From: Tipula vernalis | Lineage: Eukaryota; Arthropoda; Insecta; Diptera; Tipulidae | Direction: 5' to 3' | Assembly (NCBI GenBank): GCA_958295665.1 | Contig: OY282559.1 | Span: 128,749,605 to 128,813,604 of the forward strand | Length of the DNA stretch: 64,000 bases | In this document: positions 56,150 to 64,000 of the stretch, piece by piece | How positions within the stretch are numbered: the stretch's first letter is position 1 | How the letters are laid out: each line of letters starts with the position of its first letter | The notes under the pieces: model-generated | Seen by the model: the letters and a program-made list of their open reading frames with translations, nothing else | What the model was told of the DNA's origin: nothing | Databases searched by the model: none | Position numbers and translations under genes: made by a program

Positions 56150-56940
56150 AATATGATTAGATGTTTTGAGGAATGTATTAATACTAAATATTTGGGTATT
56201 GATTCTTCAAAAATTAATGTACCAGATTATGAGGTGTGTATCCATCTGGAAAATGACGTGCCATTTTATACCCATCCGCAACGCCTTTCAGTTAAGGAAA
56301 AACAAGAGGTAAGAATAATTATCCATGATTTATTGCATAGTGAAACCATTAGACCGAGTGAGTCTCCTTATGCACCACCCATTGTATTAGTTAAGAAGAA
56401 AAATGGTGAGACACGTATGTGCGTGGATTATCGTACCTTAAATAAGATCACCGTCCGAGACAACTATCCTCTGCCTCTTATGGATGATTGCTTGGAGTAT
56501 TTGAGTAATAAGAAAGTGTTCAGTCTATTGGATTTTAAGAGTGGATTTCATCAGGTTAGAGTTTCTGAGGAATCAATTAAGTACACTTCATTTGTGAGGT
56601 GACACCTGAGGGACAGTTTGAATATCTGCGTATGCCTTTTGGCCTTAAGAATGCTCCTTCTGTCTTTCAGCGATTTATTAATAAGATACTTAAGGAGTTT
56701 ATTGACAGTGGTAGAATAGTTGTTTATCTTGATGATATTTTGATAGCTAGTGAATCTATTGATGATCATTTGAAATTGTTAGGACAGGTGTTAAAATGTA
56801 TTGCTGTACATGGATTGGAGTTGCAATTAAGCATGTGTAAATTTGCTTATAGTAGTACTATTGAGTGTTTGGGATTTGTTGTGTCTGCTAGTGGAATCAG
56901 TCCGGGTACTAATAAACTGAATGCAGTTCATCGCAGTACC
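56150..56940 (+). pseudogene. Gypsy reverse transcriptase
   Basis: RT blocks: SESPYAPPIVLVKKKNGETR, MCVDYRTLNKITVRDNYPLP, FSLLDFKSGFHQVRVSEESI, then after a one-base shift at about 56600 LRMPFGLKNAPSVFQRFINK and the catalytic RIVVYLDDILIASESIDDHL (YLDD). Apart from frame breaks, the active residues are intact. Confidence 0.9.
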
Positions 56941-56942
56941 CA

Positions 56943-57446
56943 GTGCCTACCAATGTTCGTGAGTTATATTCATTTATTGGATTATGTTCTTTCTTCCGCC
57001 GATTCATTGCTGGATTCGCTCGTATTGCTGCCCCAATGTATCGCCTCTTTCAGAAAGATGCTGTATTTAACTTCAGTGATGAGTATCTTCAGGCGTTTGA
57101 AAATCTTAAGCAATCTCTTACTTCCGCTCCGGTATTGGCTGTGTATGACTCAACGCGGGAAACTGAGTTGCACACAGATGCTAGTAAGATTGGTTTTGGT
57201 GCTGCTCTCATGCAGAAACAGGATGATTCGAAATTTCATCCAGTGGCCTATTTCTCTAAGACTATTGGTAAACATGAAGTTAATTATCATAGTTACGAAT
57301 TGGAGACGTTGGCTATTGTTTACGCTTTGGTCCGCTTCCGAGTTTATCTTGAAGGAATTCCATTTACTATTGTGACTGATTGTAATTCATTGGTGCTTAC
57401 GTTTAATAAAAGAGATGTTAACCCGAGGATTGCTAGATGGGTATAA
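56943..57446 (+). pseudogene. Gypsy RNase H
   Basis: Tether block PTNVRELYSFIGLCSFFRRF, then ETELHTDASKIGFGAALMQK (first Asp), VAYFSKTIGKHEVNYHSYEL (Glu) and FTIVTDCNSLVLTFNKRDV (Asp). It ends with a stop at 57444-57446, where the next conserved residues continue (EFENYNYKIKHRHGTK). Confidence 0.88.
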
Positions 57447-57494
57447 GAATTTGAAAATTATAATTATAAAATTAAACATCGACATGGTACCAAG

Positions 57495-58374
57495 ATGGGT
57501 CATGTGGATGCCCGCAGTCGAAGTCCTATAGTTGCTTTTGTTGATACTTCCGATATTGATTTTCAGTTGCGACTTACGCAAAACCGTGACGCAGTGATTG
57601 TGAAGCTCAAAGAATTGTTAGAGACTAGTGAATCTTCTGTTTACGAAATGCATGACGGTATTGTTTATAAAAAAAATAAAAACGATCGATTGTTATTTTA
57701 TGTTCCACGAGAAATGGAACAGCAACTTATAAGTCAATTGCATGAAAGAATTGGTCATTATGGAAGTGCAAAATGCTATGAGAAAATAAGAGAGCATTAT
57801 TGGTTTGCAAATATGAAGGATAAGATTGATAGCTTTGTCAAAAATTGTATTAAGTGTATTATGCATTCTGCATCTTCCCATTCGACCGAGCGAACATTAT
57901 ATAGTATACCTAAGAAACCTATACCGTTTGATACAATTCATCTTGATCATTTTGGTCCTTTACCTTCAGTTGCTTCTAAACGAAAACATTTGTTAGTTAT
58001 TATTGACTCGTTTACAAAATATATTCGATTGTATCCAGTTAATTCTACGAGTACTAAAGAAGTGTGTTGTTCGCTTGATAAATATTTTGATTATTACAGT
58101 AGGCTTCTTCGTATAATTACCGACAGAGGTACGTGTTTTACGTCTTCCGAATTTGCCACTTATGTGGAGAAACATAATATTCAGCATGTTAAGGTGGCAG
58201 AGATGCTAATGGGCAGGTGGAACGTGTCAATCGTGTCCTTAAGAACATGTTAGGAAAATTAACTGAACCATTGCAACATTCCGATTGGACAAAGAAACTT
58301 AAGCATGTTGAATACGCATTGAATAATACAGTGCAACGTTCCGTGGGGACTACGCCCAGTCGATTATTGTTTTA
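57495..58374 (+). pseudogene. Gypsy integrase
   Basis: Zinc domain: LISQLHERIGHYGSAKCYEK, NCIKCIM. Core: FDTIHLDHFGPLPSVASKRK, LLVIIDSFTKYIRLYPVNST, LRIITDRGTCFTSSEFATYV (second Asp). The Glu block is split by a frame break at about 58195 (GQVERVN is readable in the next frame). Confidence 0.88.
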
Positions 58375-58428
58375 ATTGATTATCTTAGTGAATATCGTGA
58401 TCTTTGTGCTATTAGGGATATTGCTTCT

Positions 58429-58680
58429 ATGAGTATAAAGAAAAGTCAGGAGTATAACCAGAAATGGTTTGATGAACATTGTAAGCCTGCACAGAGTTAC
58501 GAACCAGGGGATTTTGTAGTAATTCGTCTTGTGGATACCACTCCTGGTGTTAGTAAGAAATTCATTCCCCTTTTCCGTGGTCCCTATCTCGTTCATATGA
58601 ATTTACCTAATGATCGTTATGTAATGAGGGATATTGAAGATTGTCAGCTTACACAGTTGCCTTACGATGGGATAGTGTAA
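58429..58680 (+). pseudogene. Gypsy integrase C-terminal tail
   Basis: The peptide has KKSQEYNQKWFDEHCKPAQS, YEPGDFVVIRLVDTTPGVSK and LFRGPYLVHMNLPNDRYVMR, the GPY/F module that follows many Gypsy integrase cores. Stop TAA at 58678-58680. Confidence 0.75.
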
Positions 58681-59500
58681 GTCAGACATATGAAATTGTG
58701 GAGAGATGGCGTCACTGCTTCTGTAACAAATGGAATACTTTCCGAAACTTAGAATAACTCGAGTTATTACCTTTTAAATTTTGCCACAGATTAATATTGC
58801 TGTAATTATTTTATAAATTTAGTAGTAAACCAAGAACCGTACGGCTCAAACTTGAATCAACTAAACAACAGAATGCCACATTATGAGACAGCCAAATGCC
58901 AGTTATTTGAAGAAATTGGACAGGAGGCAAGGAATGTCCAGAGAACATTCATACCGAAGTACCGCAGTTACCGTAAGAAGCGTGGGCCTATAATATAAAA
59001 GACTATAGAATGAAGAGAGCAAAGATGCTATGTATGAGGGAACCTTTACGCAAGCAAGAGAAACATTGACACAATTCCCACACAACAACTTGCCAAACAA
59101 CCAATAGAATTTCGGAACTGGATAACCAGATAATTACTACACGGGACCCAATCAACTAAACTACACTACGAACCAACAAGGAACACACAAATCCAATTAC
59201 CTGAATCCAAATACTAGCTTTCCGATAGATGTATCCAAATACTAACTATCCCAACCAAAGACACAACCAAGTTTCGAATAACTCACCCAGACAGAGAAAA
59301 CGGGGCAACTGCGAAACTTTACAAGAAAATAGCAAGGTGTCGACCAGATAAGTGAAGGGCTGGTAAACTTCCGAATTAACTACATAGAGGAGTATATAGA
59401 TATAAAGCAAGAACTCAAGGAAACGACTTTGGGCTCACCGAGTAATAACACCATATAAACACCATATAACCCGAGCGAGTCCGAAAGATCAATTAGCCGA
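58681..59500. other. Unassigned sequence after the Gypsy element
   Basis: Probably includes its 3' untranslated region or LTR (a TGTAACAAATGG start lies at about 58720), but no second copy was found upstream to prove it. No genes. Confidence 0.35.
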
Positions 59501-59504
59501 CCAA

Positions 59505-59790
59505 TCAAGCTCAGACATTAAAATAAATCCTCTCCCGAGTTCCGGCTGAGACATTACAATAAACCCTCTGAGTTCCGCCTCAGACATTAAAACAAATCCA
59601 CTAAATTCCACATCAGACATTAAAATAAATCCTCTGAGTTCCTACTTAGACATCAAAATATTTCCTCTGATTTTCACCCCAGACATTAAAATAAATACTC
59701 TGAGTTCCACCTCAGCACCTCAGACATTAAAATAACAAAATCGAGTTCCGCCTCGATCGTTAATGCAAAAACGAGTATCCCCTCGAATAG
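59505..59790. repeat. 33-bp minisatellite, about eight units
   Basis: Imperfect tandem units of the form GAGTTCCGCCTCAGACATTA followed by AAATAAATCCTCT, a 33-bp period. Units diverge by a few substitutions; one has an 8-bp partial repeat (CTCAGCAC). No reading frame persists through the array. Confidence 0.8.
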
Positions 59791-59984
59791 TATTAAACAG
59801 AGTTTAAATTATTCGCTCTTTTAAAAATTTTTGCTCTTGCTCCCAAACAATTTTTTTTTCAGTTTGCTTTTACGCTCGCACCCTCTAATGATAAACAGAA
59901 AAAAAGAAATGATTTCGCTCTTTCAAAGTGATTTAAATTTTTATTTTTAATTTTGCTCTTAAAACAGGGAGCGTGAAAGTTAAA

Positions 59985-60390
59985 AATATCCTTAACCGAT
60001 TTTAGTGAAATTGTACATGTGCGTAGGAAGGAAGAAAGTTCTGAAATATGGCCAATTGTGATGGAACTTGGCTATTCCTTAAACGATTTTAGAGACATTT
60101 GACATGCGCGATAGAAGTGGTATTATAAAAGATTTTTGGATGAAGTTCTGGAATATGTCAAATTGCATCACAATCGGTCAAGGAATAGCCAAGTTCCATC
60201 CTAATTGGCCCCATATTCCAGAACTTCATCTAAAAATCACTGAAGTATCCATTTTCCATCGCGCGTGCCAAATTTCACTAATATCGGTTAAAGAATAGCC
60301 TAGTTCCATTTAAATTGGCAATATTCCAGAACTTCATCTAATAATCATTGTAGAATCCCGTTCCCATCGCGTCATCCAACTGTCCACAAA
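59985..60390. repeat. Inverted tandem repeat cluster
   Basis: A segment of about 100 bp (TTCTGGAATATG...TGGAACTTGGCTATTCCTTAA... CGATTTTAG...ATGCGCGAT) occurs twice head to tail at 59985-60175. Its complement occurs twice at about 60176-60390. The junction of the two arms lies near 60178. No coding capacity. Confidence 0.65.
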
Positions 60391-60707
60391 TTTTTGTCAA
60401 CATTCAAGCACGTTAAAATCAACTAACAATAATACATTACCCTGTATTATACCCCGCCTTATAATTGCCGTCGCCTCCGGGTCCACGCTCATTGAACGCG
60501 TGTTAATAAGTGACCTAGATATAAGGCGGGTCACGCTAAGTGATGGCAAATGGGCCGGATTAAGGTGTAAAGTGACCCGTGCTGATGATCTGCCAGGCTG
60601 GGGGCCCATTTAACAAAGCCCAGTCGTGAACGGAGCCCTCTGGATACCTGGCGACCTCCAGTTGTAATCAGACCGACCTTTATTTCTCCAATACTCTGGG
60701 AATCATA

Positions 60708-61420
60708 ATGGAAAGATCAAACAATAACAAAACCAAAGGCACCGGCTCTCCTCAAAAGCCGGTATCAGCGAAGGGAGGTACCTCGAACCAGACGGGTGGG
60801 GCCTCTAAGGTTGCAAAGGTGGTTGACTCTAGGGCACCAGTCCCGGGAGTTAGCGAGAGGAAATTCCCAGCAGGCCGAGGGCACGTGTCTGGCTGCCATC
60901 CGAACCGGCTAGCATTGACGAGGCTTTGAAAATCATTCAGGCCAGTAACCCGAATCTTCCGACCGGAAATTGGAAGATCGTCCAGCAAGAGGAGGCGAAG
61001 GGGGGCTTGAAATTATCAATTATTGTAATAAATAAGGAGTCCCTTGCGCTCCTGCACAAAACGAAGGGAGTAGTTGACTTCGGATTCGAGTCAATTACTC
61101 TCAACGTTTATAAAAAGGATGGGGAGGAAGCGCATACGGGAGGCCAAACGGAGGATGGTGGCAACCCGCCCAGGCCTGAAGGGGTACCAAAAGCATGGGA
61201 GGAGAAGCTGAGGGTACCGGGGAGAGCGAATCCGGCGACATCGGTCTGGCAAGGATTCACTTGGAAGATGAGGAGGGGCACACAAGTGAAGGAGCTGGTG
61301 TACCGATGGAGGGGATGTCGGCAGCCCGGCGAGACGGGGGGCACTGACAAGTCATCTACAGAGGGTATGAGGGTTAGTGAGACGGGCTATTCCGGCGCAT
61401 CCCAAAATACCGAGAAATAA
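60708..61420 (+). pseudogene. LOA-type ORF1 with conserved C-terminal domain
   Basis: ATG at 60708 opens MERSNNNKTKGTGSPQKPVS. A deletion/frame break near 60910 joins it to IIQASNPNLPTGNWKIVQQE, then LALLHKTKGVVDFGFESITL, the C-terminal domain usual in this family (resembling DUF4780), and a Gly/Arg-rich tail. It contrasts with the copy at 24841-24257, which keeps the middle but not this domain. Confidence 0.7.
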
Positions 61421-61428
61421 TATTCCTG

Positions 61429-61800
61429 ATGGAGCCTCCGGCGACCGTTGGGGAGCTGGAGGACATGTTTGCTAGCGTTACTAGCGCATGCAACCGATCC
61501 TTTCGTGCTGCCTGCCCACTGGCTAAGCCTAGGGGTATGCAAAAACCAGTATGGTGTTCCAGGCAACTGGGAACCTATCGTAAGGCTTGTAGGACAGCCT
61601 TTAATAGAGCCAAAAATACAAGGGAGGCTCAGGATTGGGACTTCTATAAGGAGAAACTCGGAATTTATAAGAATTAAGAATGGCACAAAGGAGGTCTTGG
61701 AGAATCTTCTGTGATCAAATGGAAGAGGTATCCGAAACCTCCCGCCTCAGGGAGTTTCTTTCCAAAAGTACAGCTAGTCCCAGTTTTTTGATAAAACCGG
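61429..61800 (+). pseudogene. LOA-type endonuclease-RT linker
   Basis: The frame begins MEPPATVGELEDMFASVTSA, like the linker of the first copy (23760s), and continues with KPVWCSRQLGTYRKACRTAF and NRAKNTREAQDWDFYKEKLG. Stops follow from 61675. Confidence 0.65.
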
Positions 61801-61809
61801 ACGAATCTT

Positions 61810-62860
61810 GGACAGCTTCTAGTGGGAGAGGGTATTGAAGTTATTGCTTACGCAGATGACATAGCTTTAGCTGCTACCGGGAAATTCCTGGTCACGATTG
61901 TAGACGTAATGCAGAATGCACTTACCATCGTCACGAAATGGGCTGACAAATGTGGACTTGGTATTAACCCGCCCAAGACTAAGCTGGTACTCTTAACTAA
62001 GATATATAAAATCCCGATAGTTGTCCCTCCTACCTTAAATAGCACGAGTCTTGCTTTTACTGATAAAGCTAGATATCTGGGCATTATCTTGGACAGTAAG
62101 CTTAGTTGGAGGCCCAATATGTTGGAGAGAATAAACAAAGCTACTGTAGCGTTGTGCTCCTGTAGGAACGCCATTGTTCATAGATTGGGGTCTGAAGCCG
62201 GAGCTGGTACACGGACTCTACACCGCTGTAGTGAGACCTGTACTTATGTACGGGGTTTGTGTTTGGTGCCCAGCTCTGGACAAGGTAACTTATAAAAGTA
62301 AGATTGAGAGGGTACAAAGAACGGCCTGCATGCTTGTTAGCGGGGCATTGAGGTCGACACCGACAAGTGACTTAGAGGTTATGTTGCACCTTCTTCCGGT
62401 CGACAATTCTGGCCAACAGATGGCAACAAATATGGCTGTACGACTTGCAGCGGTCCCTCAGTGGTGGTGTCTTAGTACAGGACACTCTACTATCGGTAGA
62501 TCGTTGAAGGATGAGCTGGCGAATCTTGACTTCATTTACCCTACTCTACGTTTCGAGAAGTCATTTCGGACCTCCTTCCCTTCAAGGGATAGACCGGTAT
62601 GGGAAACCGAAGCGTTGCAATTCTTCACATATGGCTCCAAGCTAGACGGCAAAGAGGGAGCTGAGCATTTCAATATCCAGGTAATCTGGGTCCCAGGTCA
62701 CTCGGGCGTCATGTGGAACTGCAGGGCGAATGAACTTGCTAGGCATGGTACGACTCTCCAGCTGCAACCGGAAAGACCAAGTCTGGGGAGGCCTATCACG
62801 GCGCTGAGACAAGCACTTGGGAAGCAGGCGCTTTCCTCAGCGGGGGGAAAAGTAGTTTAA
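61810..62860 (+). pseudogene. LOA-type RT C-terminal half and RNase H
   Basis: Starts at the catalytic block EGIEVIAYADDIALAATGKF (YADD kept), followed by LGIILDSKLSWRPNMLERIN. A frame break at about 62180 leads to GLYTAVVRPVLMYGVCVWCP, then RNase H (FFTYGSK in place of FFTDGSK, so the catalytic Asp is Tyr; VIWVPGHSGVMWNCRANELA). The RT N-terminal half is absent. Confidence 0.8.
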
Positions 62861-62929
62861 CACCCTCACCTGTAGAGTTGCAAGACAAGTTTGGCCTAAG
62901 CTGGACTTGGGGCGCACTAGAAATTAAGT

Positions 62930-63095
62930 GAATTAAGAATGGTCGTAGGAATTCTCACAGGATACTGCTTTTTTGGAGAACATGCAAGAAGGCTGGGTCT
63001 GGAGGCAAATGACTTCTGCAGAAGCTGCTTGGACGAAGAGGAGGAAGAGACGTTTGTCCACTTCCTTTGCTCGTGTCCAGCATTGGCGGTCTACA
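62930..63095 (+). pseudogene. LOA-type terminal zinc knuckle
   Basis: Frame: VVGILTGYCFFGEHARRLGL, EANDFCRSCLDEEEETFVHF and LCSCPALAVYKNN, where the family sequence is lost. Same C-x2-C...H-x4-C pattern as in the first copy. Confidence 0.7.
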
Positions 63096-63099
63096 AAAA

Positions 63100-63755
63100 T
63101 AACTGAGACACTGATGAGTGTAAATTAATCCTGATCAAAGAACATCAACAATTGAATTCGGAGTACAGCAAGCAACAACAATTGAAATTATTTCGCTGCA
63201 ATACAACCAACAATCAATAATTCAAGCCACAAGAGCAAATACAGCAACGTGGTCAAAGTTCAACCATACATAATTTATTCTTTGACAAAAAAAAATTGAA
63301 AACTTCTAAAAGAACTGAACTTGCACAAATACTATTACTCGTATTAAAAATGGGGTTCAGAACAGGTGTAGTAAAGAAATCTCAAATTTTTCTGATTTGA
63401 ACATTTGAATATTTTTGAGATTTTACAAATCGTTGCTGGAAGCTCTCATTCCCGGAGCAGAAGTTGGCCGAAGATAGAAAAAGGTCCAGGATCACCATCA
63501 CAGCTAACTAACTGGGACCAAGACCACACTGAAAACTGTTAAGGGAGAGTGGTTTCGCCAAATTGTTCGTAGAAATAATCTAAAACCAAAAAAATAAAAT
63601 TTGTACATAAACTCTGTAGAATGTACTTATCAAATATTGTAATTAACTTAAGAAATGCAATTCTAGCTATGTACAAGTTTGTGTAATCCTTTCCTTCTAG
63701 CAATTTTTGCATGAAATAAAAACAACCCACCAAAATTACAAAATTTAAGTATTAA
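63100..63755. other. Unassigned AT-rich DNA
   Basis: No gene or element was recognised. A-rich runs lie at 63288-63302 and 63585-63600. Confidence 0.35.
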
Positions 63756-63756
63756 T

Positions 63757-63932
63757 GTTTAATTGTAGATGCCACACACCGTCACCAACCACAGAGCAGA
63801 AAAAAATACAGTCCACAAAATTGTTACAGTTTTCCAATAGGTTGATCGAGCCGGATACTCGGTGTAGTTATTTAAGAAAAGATAATTGAGTTGTCGAGAA
63901 CTCTGATGATACGAGAAACGGAGAATTCTCAT
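63757..63932 (-). CDS. Possible small membrane protein exon, unrecognised
   Basis: The minus-strand frame from ATG at about 63932 to a stop at about 63759 gives about 57 residues: a basic, Tyr/Asn-rich start (MRILRFSYHQSSRQLNYLFL) and a C-terminal hydrophobic stretch (VTILWTVFFSALWLVTVCGI) that could be one transmembrane helix. An in-frame stop lies just upstream of the open stretch. I recognise no family. It may be a small-ORF protein, an exon end, or chance. Confidence 0.25.
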
Positions 63933-64000
63933 CAACGTCCAGTGAACATCGGATCGCAATCATCACGGAGTACTACAAATACGTGAGTACAATTTATTTG

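Larger units (their letters stand above)
54190..58680 (+). mobile_element. Ty3/Gypsy element (mdg3/CsRN1-like), frameshifted
   Basis: Plus-strand order: Gag (54190-55489), protease (about 55648-55880), RT (56150-56930), RNase H (56943-57446), integrase (57495-58370) and an integrase C-terminal tail (58429-58680). The lineage is suggested by the RNase H end block SLVLTFNKRDVNPRIARWV. About six single-base frame breaks are present. LTRs were not identified. Confidence 0.87.
60456..63095 (+). mobile_element. LOA-type non-LTR element, second copy, internally deleted
   Basis: The 5' end GCCTTATAATTGCCGTCGCC matches the minus-strand copy at 25124. The leader and ORF1 (60708-61420) are well kept, including the ORF1 C-terminal domain missing from the other copy. 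Most of the endonuclease (near 61425) and the RT fingers/palm up to EGIEVIAYADD (near 61815) are deleted. The match to the first copy ends near 63090 in the terminal zinc-knuckle region, without the CCTAA tail. Confidence 0.85.

Noticed and set aside
1..64000. CRISPR arrays, riboswitches, bacterial operons or ribosome-binding sites
   Set aside because: The window is eukaryotic; the regular repeats found are minisatellites and foldback arms without unique spacers.

Overview
The window reads as a eukaryotic, AT-rich insect chromosome, most likely from a fly (Diptera). It has spliced genes with GT-AG introns, two genes best known from Drosophila (nab and masquerade), and a dense crust of typical dipteran transposable elements: jockey-, LOA- and I-type non-LTR elements, Gypsy, BEL/Pao and Copia LTR elements, mariner, MITEs and a tRNA-headed SINE. 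No bacterial, plasmid or CRISPR features are visible. Only two host genes look functional.

Layout. 1-3.0 kb: AT-rich degenerate repeat and unassigned DNA. 3.1-7.0 kb (minus): an errantivirus-type envelope fragment split by a decayed jockey-like element. 7.3-10.7 kb: a 159-bp MITE, a BEL/Pao integrase tail, a foldback-like element and a 5'-truncated jockey end. 11.37-13.71 kb (plus): four exons of nab, a transcriptional co-regulator with both conserved NAB domains; its start lies in an exon not identified here. 14-17.3 kb: BEL/Pao debris and a truncated Gypsy pol flanked by inverted 257-bp repeats. 17.3-19.1 kb: a tandem repeat and the 5' part of a LOA-like element. 19.3-25.3 kb: a nested stack. 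A BEL/Pao element carries an in-frame Gypsy fragment and is also split by a nearly full-length LOA-type element with an 11-bp target duplication; that element is itself split by a 531-bp insert containing a perfect-length hairpin. 26.1-28.9 kb (minus): masquerade (mas), a secreted serine-protease homologue with five disulfide-knotted clip domains and the catalytic serine replaced by glycine. 29.5-32.8 kb (minus): a Copia element.

34.2-41.3 kb: two or more decayed R1/LOA-like elements, one split by a 1286-bp mariner, plus an A/C-rich repeat that contains a decayed copy of the 3' end of the ribosome-biogenesis gene WDR43/UTP5. 41.8-45.6 kb: a Gypsy element with a SINE inserted in gag and its RNase H/integrase block inverted. 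47.8-53.0 kb: a nearly complete I-type non-LTR element. 53.26-53.92 kb: a 666-bp terminal-inverted-repeat element. 54.2-58.7 kb: an mdg3/CsRN1-like Gypsy element. 59.5-60.4 kb: a 33-bp minisatellite and an inverted tandem repeat. 60.5-63.1 kb: a second, internally deleted LOA-type copy.

How the parts relate. nab and mas are independent host genes (nuclear co-regulator; secreted adhesion/protease-like protein) about 12 kb apart, with the intervening DNA made almost entirely of nested elements. Several elements occur twice with different parts missing (LOA copies at 20.8-25.1 and 60.5-63.1 kb; Gypsy copies at 19.4-20.0 and 41.8-45.6 kb). No entirely new gene system was recognised. The most unusual observations are structural: the in-frame Gypsy/BEL fusion, the inverted-repeat-flanked Gypsy pol, the internally inverted Gypsy, the foldback-like element and the hairpin insert.
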